A stretch of DNA of 64,000 nucleotides, taken from assembly GCF_002043095.1 (NCBI RefSeq), contig NZ_MVOC01000057.1, forward strand, positions 1 through 64,000. The letters run 5' to 3'. The notes under the pieces are model-generated. The model did not search any database. It was not told the origin of the DNA and saw nothing but the letters and a program-made list of their open reading frames with translations. The position numbers and the translations under genes are program-made. Positions 16,644 through 26,332 of this stretch are shown piece after piece. The stretch is from Mycobacterium sp. AT1. Lineage in GTDB: Bacteria; Actinomycetota; Actinomycetes; Mycobacteriales; Mycobacteriaceae. Numbering within the stretch: the stretch's first letter is position 1; each line of letters starts with the position of its first letter.

Positions 16644-17513
16644 ATGTCTACCTCTGCAGTTCTCAGGTCGCGCTTCCCCCGCGCCATCGCGGGCGGCGAA
16701 CGACTGGCCAAGTCGCCCGCGCGGTTCCTCGACAGCGTCGGCCACATCGCCTGGTTCGTCGTCACCGCCGTCGGCTCCATCGGCCACGCCTTCCGGTTCT
16801 ACCGCAAGGAAATGCTGCGGCTGGTCGCCGAGATCGGCATGGGCACCGGCGCCATGGCCGTCATCGGTGGCACCGTCGCCATCGTCGGCTTCGTCACCCT
16901 CTCCGGCGGCTCACTGATCGCCATCCAGGGCTTCGCCTCGCTGGGCAACATCGGCGTCGAGGCCTTCACCGGCTTCTTCGCCGCCCTTGTCAACGTCCGC
17001 ATCGCCGCCCCGGTCGTCGCCGGTCAGGCGCTGGCCGCCACGGTCGGCGCAGGCGCGACCGCCGAACTGGGCGCGATGCGCATCAGCGAGGAGATCGACG
17101 CCCTCGAGGTCATGGGCATCAAGTCGATCTCGTACCTGGTGTCGACGCGCATCATGGCTGGCTTCGTCGTCATCATCCCGCTGTACGCGATGGCAATCAT
17201 CATGTCGTTCCTGTCGGCACAGATCACGACGACGCTGTTCTACGGACAGTCGACCGGCACCTACGAGCACTACTTCCGCACGTTCCTGCGGCCCGACGAC
17301 GTCGCCTGGTCCTTCGTCCAGGCGATCATCATCTCCGTCATCGTGATGCTCAACCACTGCTACTACGGCTTCTACGCCAGCGGCGGCCCGGTCGGCGTCG
17401 GCGAAGCCGTCGGCCGCTCGATGCGCGCCTCGCTGATCGCGATCGTGCTCGTCGTCCTGTTCGCATCGTTGGCGCTGTACGGCACCGACGCCAACTTCAA
17501 CCTGACGGTGTAG
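16644..17513 (+). CDS. yrbE1B: YrbE1B, second MlaE-type permease of Mce1
   Basis: This is the partner permease of YrbE1A, 289 aa from the ATG at 16644 (MSTSAVLRSRF). It has a positively charged N-terminal region, then hydrophobic helices and the MlaE coupling loop MRISEEIDALEVMGIKSISY, equivalent to the one in YrbE1A. The two permeases form the transmembrane core onto which the Mce1A-F needle docks. It begins 1 nt after yrbE1A and ends 3 nt before mce1A. Confidence 0.95.
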   Translation: MSTSAVLRSRFPRAIAGGERLAKSPARFLDSVGHIAWFVVTAVGSIGHAFRFYRKEMLRLVAEIGMGTGAMAVIGGTVAIVGFVTLSGGSLIAIQGFASLGNIGVEAFTGFFAALVNVRIAAPVVAGQALAATVGAGATAELGAMRISEEIDALEVMGIKSISYLVSTRIMAGFVVIIPLYAMAIIMSFLSAQITTTLFYGQSTGTYEHYFRTFLRPDDVAWSFVQAIIISVIVMLNHCYYGFYASGGPVGVGEAVGRSMRASLIAIVLVVLFASLALYGTDANFNLTV

Positions 17514-17516
17514 CCG

Positions 17517-18746
17517 ATGACCGCACCAGGCCAGACGAAGTCTCCGGTCAACGAGCCGCGGACGCCCCCGTACAAGGTGGCAGGCGTGGTTCTGCTGATC
17601 ATCGTCGCCATCGTGGTCGCGCTGGTCTGGAAGCAGTTCCGCGGTGGCTGGAGTGAGCCCGAGAAGCTGACCCTGATCTCGTCACGGTCTGGGCTGTCGA
17701 TGGACCCCGGCTCGAAGGTCACCTTCAACGGGGTGGAGATCGGCCGCGTGTCGGGCGTCTCCGCGATCAACCAAAACGGCGAGCCGATGGCCGAGGTCAA
17801 CCTCGACGTCGACAAGCAGTTCACCAAGCTGATCCCGTCGAACGTGGACGCCCAGATCAAGGCGACGACCGTGTTCGGCAACAAGTACATCGCCTTCTCG
17901 TCGCCGGCCAAGCCGTCGTCGGAACCACTGGTCCCGTCGAAGCCGATCCAGGTCTCCGGCGTCACCACCGAGTTCAACACGCTGTTCGAGACGGTCGTCC
18001 AGGTGACCCAGAAGGTCGACCCCATCAAGCTCAACCAGACGCTGACGGCGGCCGCCCAAGCCCTCGACGGATTGGGCGAACGGTTCGGCCAGTCGATCGA
18101 GAACGGCAACGCGATCCTCGCCGACGTCAACCCGCTGCTGCCGCGGTTGCGGCAGGACAACCAGCGCCTCGCCGACCTGGCCGACATCTACGCCGACGCG
18201 TCCCCCGACCTCTTCGACGGGTTGAAGAACGCGGTGACGACGGCGAAGACGCTCAACGAATTGCAGGGCACCGTCGACCAGACCCTGATGGCAGCGGTCG
18301 GGTTCGGCAACACCGGCGGCGAGGTGTTCGAGAAGGCGGGTCCCTACCTGGTGCGCAGCTCGGCCGACCTGGTGCCCACCAGCGCCCTGCTCGACGAGTA
18401 CAGCCCCATGCTGTTCTGCACGATCCGCAACTATCACGACGTCGAGCCGAAGATCGCCTCGTCGCTCGGCGGCAACGGCTACTCGCTGAACACCCACTCC
18501 CAGATCCTGTTCCCAGGCAACCCGTACGTGTACCCGGACAACCTGCCGAGGGTCAACGCCCACGGCGGCCCCGAGGGTAGGCCCGGTTGCTGGCAACCCG
18601 TGACCCGCGACCTGTGGCCCATGCCGTACCTGGTGATGGACACCGGCGCCAGCATCGCTCCCTACAACCACATCGAACTCGGTCAGCCCATCGCCATTGA
18701 GTACGTCTGGGGACGCCAAATCGGGGAGAACACGATCAACCCATGA
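17517..18746 (+). CDS. mce1A: Mce1A, MCE-domain protein
   Basis: This is an exported MCE/MlaD-family protein of 409 aa with an uncleaved N-terminal membrane anchor (about 20-38, VAGVVLLIIVAIVVALVW). The MCE domain (about 45-125) contains SGLSMDPGSKVTFNGVEIGRV, and a long helical region with heptad-like hydrophobics follows. It forms one of six subunits of the heterohexameric tube that carries fatty acids through the cell envelope. It is shorter than M. tuberculosis Mce1A (454 aa, from memory); the C-terminus ends EYVWGRQIGENTINP without a Pro-rich tail. Its stop overlaps the start of mce1B (ATGA). Confidence 0.95.
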   Translation: MTAPGQTKSPVNEPRTPPYKVAGVVLLIIVAIVVALVWKQFRGGWSEPEKLTLISSRSGLSMDPGSKVTFNGVEIGRVSGVSAINQNGEPMAEVNLDVDKQFTKLIPSNVDAQIKATTVFGNKYIAFSSPAKPSSEPLVPSKPIQVSGVTTEFNTLFETVVQVTQKVDPIKLNQTLTAAAQALDGLGERFGQSIENGNAILADVNPLLPRLRQDNQRLADLADIYADASPDLFDGLKNAVTTAKTLNELQGTVDQTLMAAVGFGNTGGEVFEKAGPYLVRSSADLVPTSALLDEYSPMLFCTIRNYHDVEPKIASSLGGNGYSLNTHSQILFPGNPYVYPDNLPRVNAHGGPEGRPGCWQPVTRDLWPMPYLVMDTGASIAPYNHIELGQPIAIEYVWGRQIGENTINP

Positions 18747-19774
18747 GAATCACCGGTACAGCGATCAAGCTCGGCGCACTCTCCCTGGTGCTGCTGCTGT
18801 TCACCGCGCTCATCATCGTGGTGTTCGGCCAACTGCGGTTCGACCGGACCACGGGCTACACCGCGATCTTCAAGAACGCCAGTGGCCTGCGCTCCGGCCA
18901 GTTCGTCCGTGCCTCTGGCGTCGAGGTCGGCAAGGTCTCCGAGGTCCAGCTGATCAACGGCGGCAACGAAGTCGAGGTCCACTTCGACGTCGACCGGTCC
19001 TTGCAGCTGTTCCAGGGCACGACCGCCTCGATCCGCTACCTGAACCTCATCGGTGACCGCTACCTCGAGCTGAAGCGGGGCGACGACAACACCAAGCTCC
19101 CCGCCGGCGGAACCATCCCGGACACCAGGACCGAGCCCGCACTCGACCTCGACGCGCTCATCGGCGGGTTCCGGCCGCTGTTCCGGGCGCTCGATCCCGA
19201 CAAGGTGAACAACATCGCCCAGTCGATCATCACGATCTTCCAGGGCCAGGGCGGCACCATCAACGACATCCTCGACCAGACTGCGTCCCTGACGTCGGCC
19301 CTGGCCGACCGCGACCAGGCGATCGGCGAGGTGGTCAAGAACCTCAACACCGTGCTCGCCACCACGGTCAAGCACCAGCAGCAGTTCGACGAGACGGTCA
19401 AGAACTTCGAGACCCTGGTCACCGGGCTGAAGAACCGAGCAGATCCGATCGCCTCGTCGGTCGCCGACATCAGCGACGCGGCAGGCTCGGTCGCCGATCT
19501 GCTCGGCGACAACCGGCCGCTGCTGCAGAAGACGGTGACGAACCTCGAAATCCTTCAGCAGCCGCTGGTCGACCAGAAGGAACAGTTGAACGACACGCTG
19601 ATCAAGATTCCCGCCGCCCTCAAGATCATCGGCCGCGCGGGTGGCATCTACGGCGACTTCTTCAACTTCTACGCGTGCGACGTCACCCTCAAGTTGAACG
19701 GTCTCCAGCCGGGTGGCCCGGTCCGTACGGTCAAGGTCTGGTCTCAGCCATCGGGTAGGTGCACGCCGCAATGA
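18743..19774 (+). CDS. mce1B: Mce1B, MCE-domain protein
   Basis: This 343-aa subunit of the Mce1 hexamer has an N-terminal anchor (LGALSLVLLLFTALIIVVFG), an MCE domain with GLRSGQFVRASGVEVGKV and IRYLNLIGDRYLELKR, then a long coiled helical segment. The C-terminus carries a Cys in NFYACDVTLKLNG and another in GRCTPQ, probably a disulfide. Starts overlap stops on both sides by 4 nt (ATGA), so expression is coupled with mce1A and mce1C. Confidence 0.95.
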   Translation: MRITGTAIKLGALSLVLLLFTALIIVVFGQLRFDRTTGYTAIFKNASGLRSGQFVRASGVEVGKVSEVQLINGGNEVEVHFDVDRSLQLFQGTTASIRYLNLIGDRYLELKRGDDNTKLPAGGTIPDTRTEPALDLDALIGGFRPLFRALDPDKVNNIAQSIITIFQGQGGTINDILDQTASLTSALADRDQAIGEVVKNLNTVLATTVKHQQQFDETVKNFETLVTGLKNRADPIASSVADISDAAGSVADLLGDNRPLLQKTVTNLEILQQPLVDQKEQLNDTLIKIPAALKIIGRAGGIYGDFFNFYACDVTLKLNGLQPGGPVRTVKVWSQPSGRCTPQ

Positions 19775-21369
19775 GGTCAATCGAAGGCAACAACCGGATC
19801 CGCAACGGGATAGTCGGCATCATCATCCTGGTGCTCGTCATCGGCGTTGGGCAGAGCTTCGCCAGCGTCCCGATGATCTTCGCGCAACCGAACTACTACG
19901 CGCAGTTCACCGACACCGGCGGCCTGAACCCCGGCGACAAGGTGCGCATCGCCGGAGTCGACGTCGGCCAGGTGCAGTCGATGAAGATCGAGGGCGACAA
20001 GGTCCTCATCGGATTCACCCTTGACGGCACGAAGGTCGGCACCGACTCCCGCGCCAACATCCGCACCGACACCATCCTCGGTCGCAAGAACCTCGAGCTC
20101 CAGCCCAAGGGTTCGACGACGCTCGGCGCCAACGGCGTTCTGCCGCTTGGTCAGACCACCACGCCGTACCAGATCTACGACGCGTTCTTCGACGTCACCA
20201 AGGCGGCGTCGGGCTGGGACACCGAGTCGGTCAAGAAGTCGCTGAACGTGCTGTCGGAGACCATCGACCAGACATACCCGCACCTGAGCGCGGCGTTGGA
20301 CGGCGTGTCCCGATTCTCGGACACGATCGGCAAGCGCGACGAGGACATCAAGACGCTGCTCGCCAACGCCAACAAGATCGCCGGCGTGCTCGGCAGCCGC
20401 AGCGGCCAAATCAACGACCTGTTGGTCAACGCGAAGACCCTGCTCGCCGCCATCAACGAGCGGTCCTACGCGGTCAGCATGTTGCTCGAGCGGGTCAGTG
20501 AATTCTCCACGCAGGTCAAGGGTTTCATCGACGACAACCCCAACCTGAACAAGGTGCTCACCCAGCTGCAGACCATCAGCGACGTGCTGGTGGCCAGGAA
20601 GTTCGACCTCGCGGACACGCTGACCTCGCTCAGCAAGTTCACCGCGTCGCTGGCCGAGGCCATCGCGTCGGGACCGTTCTTCAAGGTGATGCTCGTCAAC
20701 CTGCTCCCGTACTGGATCCTTCAGCCGTGGGTCGACGCCGCCTTCAAGAAGCGCGGCATCAGCCCAGAGGAGTTCTGGGGCAACGCGGGTCTGCCGTCGT
20801 TCCGGTACCCGGATCCGAACGGGCAGCGGCAGCCCAACGGGGCCCCGCCGCCGGCGCCGACCCCGCTGGAGGGCACCCCTGAGCACCCCGGCCCGGCCGT
20901 CATCGCCGGCTCGCCCTGCTCGTACGCACCGGCCCCCGGCAACTACCCGACGCCGGGCAACCCGCTGCCATGCGCGTCGGCCGAGAACGGGCCGTTTGGT
21001 CCGAACCCCTACGGCGCCAACAACTACGGGCCGCCCGACGTGCTCGGCGCTCCGCCGAACCCGGATGCTCCCCCGCCGGCACCCGGCGTGCCGAGCGCGG
21101 CGTTCCCCGGTGAGTTCTCCCCGCCGGTTCAGGGCACCCCCGCGCCGCCGTTCGCACCGGGTCCGCCCGGGGCCAGGACCGTCCCGGCCACCCCGGGTCC
21201 GTCCGATCCGTACATCGCCCCCGGATCCCTGCAGGGCGACGGCACCTCGCCGCCACCGCCCGCACTGGTCGGTCCGATCCCACCCCCGGGACCAGGTCCA
21301 CAGGTGGGTAGCGGAGGCGAACCGCTGCCTGGCAACCCGCCGTTCCTTCCGCCCGGATCCCAAGGTTAG
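19771..21369 (+). CDS. mce1C: Mce1C, MCE-domain protein with Pro-rich tail
   Basis: This Mce1 subunit has 532 aa. Residues 10-35 are the anchor, the MCE domain contains GGLNPGDKVRIAGVDVGQV, and the helical stalk runs to about residue 330. From about residue 345 the chain is a Pro/Gly/Ala-rich low-complexity tail to the end, typical of Mce1C and Mce1D and probably extending into the outer envelope. I took the ATG at 19771 that overlaps the mce1B stop; an upstream GTG at 19759 is less likely. Confidence 0.95.
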   Translation: MRSIEGNNRIRNGIVGIIILVLVIGVGQSFASVPMIFAQPNYYAQFTDTGGLNPGDKVRIAGVDVGQVQSMKIEGDKVLIGFTLDGTKVGTDSRANIRTDTILGRKNLELQPKGSTTLGANGVLPLGQTTTPYQIYDAFFDVTKAASGWDTESVKKSLNVLSETIDQTYPHLSAALDGVSRFSDTIGKRDEDIKTLLANANKIAGVLGSRSGQINDLLVNAKTLLAAINERSYAVSMLLERVSEFSTQVKGFIDDNPNLNKVLTQLQTISDVLVARKFDLADTLTSLSKFTASLAEAIASGPFFKVMLVNLLPYWILQPWVDAAFKKRGISPEEFWGNAGLPSFRYPDPNGQRQPNGAPPPAPTPLEGTPEHPGPAVIAGSPCSYAPAPGNYPTPGNPLPCASAENGPFGPNPYGANNYGPPDVLGAPPNPDAPPPAPGVPSAAFPGEFSPPVQGTPAPPFAPGPPGARTVPATPGPSDPYIAPGSLQGDGTSPPPPALVGPIPPPGPGPQVGSGGEPLPGNPPFLPPGSQG

Positions 21370-21378
21370 GGGGCTGAG

Positions 21379-23013
21379 ATGTCGACGATCTTCAACGTCC
21401 GAAACATGAAACTGCCCGCGCTGACCAAGACGAGCCTGATCGTGGGCACCGTGGTGCTCATCGGGGTCATCGTGGCTGCGTTCCTTGGCTACAACCTGTA
21501 CAAGAAGCTGACCTACAACACCGTGGTCGCGGAGTTCCCGCAGACGCTGGCGCTGTACCCCGGCGACAAGGTCCAGATCATGGGCGTGCGGGTCGGCACG
21601 ATCGAGAAGATCGAGCCGGCGGGCGACAAGATGCGGGTCACCTTCACCTACGAGTCGAAGTACAAGGTCCCGGCGAACGCCACGGCGTCCATCCTGAACC
21701 CGAGCCTGGTGGCGTCGCGGACGATTCAGCTGGCACCGCCCTACACCGGTGGCCCGGTGATGGAGAGCGGTGCGCTGATTCCGCAGGACCGCACCCAGGT
21801 GCCGGTCGAGTACGACGAACTCCGCGACTCGATCAACCGCATCCTGACCGACCTGGGGCCGACGAAGGACCAGCCCAAGGGTCCGTTCGGTGACGTCGTC
21901 GAGTCGTTCTCCGACGGTCTCGCAGGCAAGGGCGAGCAGATCAACACCACGCTGAACAACCTGTCCGAGGCGCTGACCACGTTGAATCAGGGCCGCGGCG
22001 ACTTCTTCGGGGTCATCAAGAGCCTGGCGCTGTTCGTCAACGCGCTCTACAAGAGCGACCAGCAGTTCGTCGAGCTCAACGACAACCTGGCGCAGTTCAC
22101 CAACTCCTTCACCAACACCGATCGCGAAGTGGCGACGGCGGTGCAGGACCTCAACCAACTGCTGAGCACCACCCGCGGTTTCCTCGACCAGAACGCCACC
22201 GTGCTGACCAAGGACGTCAACAACCTCGCCGAGGTCACCAACGCGATCCTGCAGCCGGAGCCACGCAAGGGCCTGGAGACGGGTCTGCACGTCTACCCCA
22301 ACCTGGCGGCCAACATCGTCAACATCGCGTCGCCGAATGCTGGTGGCATCGTCGGCCTGCCGACCATCAACAACTACGCGAACCCGATGCAGTTCCTGTG
22401 CAGCGCGATTCAGGCGGGCAGCCGGCTGGGTTACCAGGATTCCGCGGAGCTGTGCGCGCAGTACCTGGCACCGATCCTGGACGCGACGAAGTTCAACTAC
22501 CCGCCGTTCGGGCTGAACCAGATCACCGCGGCGATGACGTTGCCCAAGCAGATCGCGTACTCCGAGCAGCGGCTGCAGCCGCCTCCGGGCTACAAGGACA
22601 CCACCGTTCCCGGTGTCTTCTCGCGGGACACGCTGTTCTCCCACGGCAACCACGAGCCGGGGTGGACCGTCGCACCGGGCATGCAGGGCGTGGAGGTGCA
22701 GCCGTTCACGCAGAACATGCTGACCCCCGAGTCGCTCAGCGAGCTCATGGGCGGACCGGACATCGTCGCCCCGCCTGCGCCGCCGGCATTTGGCGTCAAC
22801 GACGGCCGTCTGCCCGGACCGCCGAACGCCTACGGCGAGAACAGCCCGCTGCCTCCGCCGTGGTATCCGCAGCCAGGTCCGCCGCCGGCACCGGCGCCGG
22901 GCGTGCTGCCCGGCGATCCGCTCGGCGCCGTCACTCCGGCGGGCGGAGCGGCGCCGGCCGCCGCACCCGCGCCGGCTGGACCACCGCTGCCCGCTGAAGC
23001 AGGAGCCGGTTGA
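21379..23013 (+). CDS. mce1D: Mce1D, MCE-domain protein with Pro-rich tail
   Basis: This Mce1 subunit has 544 aa. The N-terminal anchor is LIVGTVVLIGVIVAAFLGYN, the MCE domain has TLALYPGDKVQIMGVRVGTI and ATASILNPSLVASRTIQLAP, and a helical stalk follows. The last 90 residues or so are rich in Pro, Ala and Gly. The start is 9 nt after mce1C with GGGGCTGAG upstream. The stop TGA ends at 23013, the A of the next gene's ATG. Confidence 0.95.
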   Translation: MSTIFNVRNMKLPALTKTSLIVGTVVLIGVIVAAFLGYNLYKKLTYNTVVAEFPQTLALYPGDKVQIMGVRVGTIEKIEPAGDKMRVTFTYESKYKVPANATASILNPSLVASRTIQLAPPYTGGPVMESGALIPQDRTQVPVEYDELRDSINRILTDLGPTKDQPKGPFGDVVESFSDGLAGKGEQINTTLNNLSEALTTLNQGRGDFFGVIKSLALFVNALYKSDQQFVELNDNLAQFTNSFTNTDREVATAVQDLNQLLSTTRGFLDQNATVLTKDVNNLAEVTNAILQPEPRKGLETGLHVYPNLAANIVNIASPNAGGIVGLPTINNYANPMQFLCSAIQAGSRLGYQDSAELCAQYLAPILDATKFNYPPFGLNQITAAMTLPKQIAYSEQRLQPPPGYKDTTVPGVFSRDTLFSHGNHEPGWTVAPGMQGVEVQPFTQNMLTPESLSELMGGPDIVAPPAPPAFGVNDGRLPGPPNAYGENSPLPPPWYPQPGPPPAPAPGVLPGDPLGAVTPAGGAAPAAAPAPAGPPLPAEAGAG

Positions 23014-24191
23014 TGAGCCGCTTGCGCGAAGAAAAGACAGCGTTGATGAGTAACTTGAGGACCGTCGTCAAGCGCGGCGGAGCCCTGCTCGCCGCGGGTC
23101 TGATCCTGACGTCGTGCGGGTGGAAGGGCATCGCGAACGTGCCCGTGCCGGGTGGCGCGGGCACCGGCTCGAACGCGATGACCATCTACGTGCAGATGCC
23201 AGACACGTTGGCGCTCAACGTCAACAGCCGCGTGCGCGTCGCCGACGTCTTCGTCGGCAGCGTGCGCGCGATCGAGCTGAAGAACTGGGTCGCGACGCTG
23301 ACGCTGGACGTGGAGCCGGGGCTCAAGCTGCCCGCCGACACCACCGCGGCGATCGGCCAGACGTCGCTGCTCGGCTCGCAGCACGTCGAGCTCGACGCGC
23401 CGACGACGAAGTCGGACGGTCCGCTGCTGAAGAGTGGCGACACCATTCCGCTCTCCAGGGCGAGCGCGTTCCCCACCACGGAGCGGACGCTGGCCAGCAT
23501 CGGCACCATCCTCACCGGCGGCGGCATCCCGAACCTCGAGGTCATCCAGACCGAGGTCGCCAACATCCTGACCGGGCGTGGTGACCAGATCCGCGAGTTC
23601 CTCGGCCGTCTGGACACCTTCACCGCCGAGCTGAACAACCAGCGCGAAGACATCACCCGCGCGATCGACTCGACGAACCGGTTGCTCGCCATCGTGGCGC
23701 AGCGCAACGACACCCTCGATCGCGTCCTCACCGAGTTCCCGCCGTTGATCAAGCACTTCGCCGACACCAGGGACCTGTTCGCCGACGCGGTGACGGCCCT
23801 CGGTCGGGTCAGCAAGGCCACCGACGACGCGCTGTCGCAGGCCAACCCGGACATCACGACCAACCTGAAGAACCTTCAGCGGCCGCTCGTCCAACTGGGC
23901 AAGGCGTCCCCGTACCTCCTCGGCGCGCTGAAGGTGATCGGAACGGCGCCCTTCAGCATCGAGAACGTGCCGAAGGCCATTCGCGGTGACTACATCAACG
24001 TGTCGCTCAACGTGGACCTCACGCTGTCGGCGATCGACAACGGTGTGCTTTCCGGCACCGGTGTGTCGGGCATGCTGCGGGCTCTGGAACAGTCGTGGGG
24101 CCGCGATCCGGCGACGATGATCCCGGACGTGCGCTTCACCCCGAACCCGCACAACGCGCCGGGCGGACCGCTGGTCGAGAGAGGTGAGTGA
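23013..24191 (+). CDS. lprK: Mce1E (LprK), lipoprotein MCE subunit
   Basis: This is the lipoprotein member of the Mce1 hexamer, 392 aa. Its signal peptide ends with the lipobox LILTSC, so it is lipid-anchored rather than held by a helix as in the other five subunits. The MCE domain has DTLALNVNSRVRVADVFVGS and AAIGQTSLLGSQHVEL, and a helical stalk follows. I chose the ATG at 23013 overlapping the mce1D stop; the ATG at 23046 (MSNLRTVV) would shorten the signal peptide but keep the lipobox. It corresponds to LprK of M. tuberculosis (about 390 aa). Confidence 0.95.
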   Translation: MSRLREEKTALMSNLRTVVKRGGALLAAGLILTSCGWKGIANVPVPGGAGTGSNAMTIYVQMPDTLALNVNSRVRVADVFVGSVRAIELKNWVATLTLDVEPGLKLPADTTAAIGQTSLLGSQHVELDAPTTKSDGPLLKSGDTIPLSRASAFPTTERTLASIGTILTGGGIPNLEVIQTEVANILTGRGDQIREFLGRLDTFTAELNNQREDITRAIDSTNRLLAIVAQRNDTLDRVLTEFPPLIKHFADTRDLFADAVTALGRVSKATDDALSQANPDITTNLKNLQRPLVQLGKASPYLLGALKVIGTAPFSIENVPKAIRGDYINVSLNVDLTLSAIDNGVLSGTGVSGMLRALEQSWGRDPATMIPDVRFTPNPHNAPGGPLVERGE

Positions 24192-24194
24192 GCG

Positions 24195-25748
24195 ATGCTG
24201 ACCCGCTTCATCAAGATTCAGCTGGTGATCTTCACCATCCTGACGATCATCGCGTTGGTGGTCCTTGGCTGGTACTACCTGCGGCTGCCCAGCGTGGCAG
24301 GCATCGGGCAGTACGAGCTCAAGGCCCAACTGCCAAGGTCCGGTGGCCTCTACTCGACGGCCAACGTGACCTACCTCGGCACGCAGATCGGCAAGGTCAC
24401 CGACGTCAAGCCCACCCCCACGGGCGTCGTGGCAACCATGAGCATCGACAGCAACTACAAGATCCCGGCCGACGCGACGGCGAACGTGCACTCCGTCTCG
24501 GCGATCGGCGAGCAGTACCTGGACCTCGTGTCGACGGCCGACCAGCCTGGCAAGTATCTGGCCGCCGGGTCGACGATCATGAACGGCACGGTGCCCAGCG
24601 AGGTCGGACCGGCTCTCGACAAGGCGAACGAGGGTCTCGCGGCGCTGCCGAAGGAGAAGATCGACTCACTGCTGACCGAGACGTCTCAGGCCGTCGGTGG
24701 GCTCGGTCCCGCGCTGCAACGGTTGGTCGACTCGACCACCGCCATCGCCAGTGACTTCAAGGACAACCTCGGCCCGGTCAACGACATCATCAACAACTCG
24801 ACGCCGATCCTGGACAGTCAGGTCAACTCGGGTGACGCGATTTCGCAGTGGGCCAGGAACCTGAACACCATCACGTCGCAGACCGCCGAGCAGGATCAGG
24901 CGTTGCGCAGCGGTTTGCAGCAGGCGGCCCCGACGGCCGATCAGCTTAACGCGGTGTTCGGCGACGTGCGTGAGGCGTTGCCGCAGACCCTTGCGAACCT
25001 CGCGATCGTCACCGACATGCTCAAGCGCTATCACAAGGGCCTCGAACAGGCCTTGGTGATCTTGCCGCAGGGAGCAACGGTCGCCCAGGCGGGCACCATC
25101 TTCCCCGGCGAGGGCCTGCTGCACTTCGGCCTGTCGATCAACCAGCCGCCGCCGTGTCTGACCGGCTTCCTCCCCGCTTCGGAATGGCGGTCCCCGGCCG
25201 ACACGACGACGAAGCCGCTGCCCGAGGGGCTGTACTGCAAGATCCCGAAGGACTTCCAGGGCAACGTCGTCCGTGGTGCGCGCAACTACCCGTGTGCGGA
25301 CGTGCCCGGCAAGCGCGCGGCGACGCCGGAGGAGTGCCGCAGCACCACGCCGTACGAGCCGATGGGCACCAACCCCTGGTACGGGGATCCGAACCAGATC
25401 CTGACGTGCCCCGCGGCTGGCGCGCGCTGCGACCAACCGGTCAAGCCCGGCTACGTGGTGCCCGCACCGACGATCAACAACGGGCTCAACCCGTTGCCCG
25501 CCGATCAGTTGCCGCCGAAGCCACCGTCACCGATGAGCGACCCGCTTACGGCCCCTGGCCAGGGCACCGTCGCCTGCAGTGGCCAGCAGCCCAACCCGTG
25601 TGTCTACACTCCGGCAGCAGGACCGACGGCGGTTTACACGCCGTCCAACGGTCAGGTCGTCGGACCCGACGGAGTCACGTACTCCGTCACCAACTCAAGT
25701 GATCCAGGAGAAAACGGATGGAAGGAGATGCTGGCGCCAGCCGGCTGA
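24195..25748 (+). CDS. mce1F: Mce1F, MCE-domain protein
   Basis: This is the last MCE subunit, 517 aa, almost the same length as in M. tuberculosis. The anchor is at about residues 8-30 (LVIFTILTIIALVVLGWYYL), and the MCE domain contains GGLYSTANVTYLGTQIGKV and SVSAIGEQYLDLV. The C-terminal third has many paired Cys (PPCLTGF, LYCKIPK, YPCADVPG, EECRST, LTCPAAGARCDQ), consistent with a disulfide-stabilised exported domain, and Pro-rich linkers. The first gene of the accessory block starts 31 nt before its stop, in another frame. Confidence 0.95.
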   Translation: MLTRFIKIQLVIFTILTIIALVVLGWYYLRLPSVAGIGQYELKAQLPRSGGLYSTANVTYLGTQIGKVTDVKPTPTGVVATMSIDSNYKIPADATANVHSVSAIGEQYLDLVSTADQPGKYLAAGSTIMNGTVPSEVGPALDKANEGLAALPKEKIDSLLTETSQAVGGLGPALQRLVDSTTAIASDFKDNLGPVNDIINNSTPILDSQVNSGDAISQWARNLNTITSQTAEQDQALRSGLQQAAPTADQLNAVFGDVREALPQTLANLAIVTDMLKRYHKGLEQALVILPQGATVAQAGTIFPGEGLLHFGLSINQPPPCLTGFLPASEWRSPADTTTKPLPEGLYCKIPKDFQGNVVRGARNYPCADVPGKRAATPEECRSTTPYEPMGTNPWYGDPNQILTCPAAGARCDQPVKPGYVVPAPTINNGLNPLPADQLPPKPPSPMSDPLTAPGQGTVACSGQQPNPCVYTPAAGPTAVYTPSNGQVVGPDGVTYSVTNSSDPGENGWKEMLAPAG

Positions 25749-26332
25749 ACCCCCAAGACATCCCTATCGAATCCGACGTGTCGGTGGAGTCCGACGCACA
25801 ATCCGATCTTCAGCAAGACCAGCCCCGTCGACCCGAGCGGTTCGGCCGCGGGTGGCTCGTCGCAATCTGTCTGGCTCTGCTCGTCCTGACCGCGGGCGTG
25901 GGGGCCGGTGGCTATCTCGCTCTCAAGTCGCACGATCAGAGCGAGGCCATCGCCCGCGAGGACGCGATGGCGCTGCAGCGGGCCAAGGAGTGCGTCGAGG
26001 CAACCCAGGCGCCCGACGTCGCGGCGATGACGGCCAGCCAGACCAAGGTCATCGAATGCGCCACCGGCGACTTCGGAGTGCAGGCCAACCTGTTCGCCAG
26101 CATGCTCGTCGAGGCATACCAGGCGGCCAACGTGTCGGTTCAGGTGTCCGACATGCGCGGCGCCGTCGAGAAGCACAACGACGACGGTTCGGTGGACGTG
26201 CTGGTTGCGGTCCGGGTGAAGGTGACCAACTCCCAAGCCGCCGACCAGGAGCAGGGTTACCGGTTGCGGGTGAACATGGCGCCCGCCGACGGCACCTACA
26301 AGATCAACCGCCTGGACCAGGTCACCTCGTGA
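25718..26332 (+). CDS. mam1A: Mce-associated membrane protein Mam1A
   Basis: This is a 204-aa Mce-associated (Mam/Mas) protein. It has an acidic cytosolic N-terminus, one membrane helix (about 45-70, WLVAICLALLVLTAGVGAGGY) and an exported NTF2-like domain of about 130 aa. Such proteins flank mce operons and are thought to stabilise the complex; M. tuberculosis Rv0175 is the counterpart. The ATG at 25718 has AGGAG 9-13 nt upstream and overlaps mce1F by 31 nt. Confidence 0.88.
   Translation: MEGDAGASRLNPQDIPIESDVSVESDAQSDLQQDQPRRPERFGRGWLVAICLALLVLTAGVGAGGYLALKSHDQSEAIAREDAMALQRAKECVEATQAPDVAAMTASQTKVIECATGDFGVQANLFASMLVEAYQAANVSVQVSDMRGAVEKHNDDGSVDVLVAVRVKVTNSQAADQEQGYRLRVNMAPADGTYKINRLDQVTS

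Noticed and set aside
19777..22653. A 958-codon minus-strand frame opposite mce1C and mce1D
   Set aside because: Antisense of Pro-rich, high-GC coding sequence gives long open frames; composition is Arg/Gly/Val repeats with no domain.
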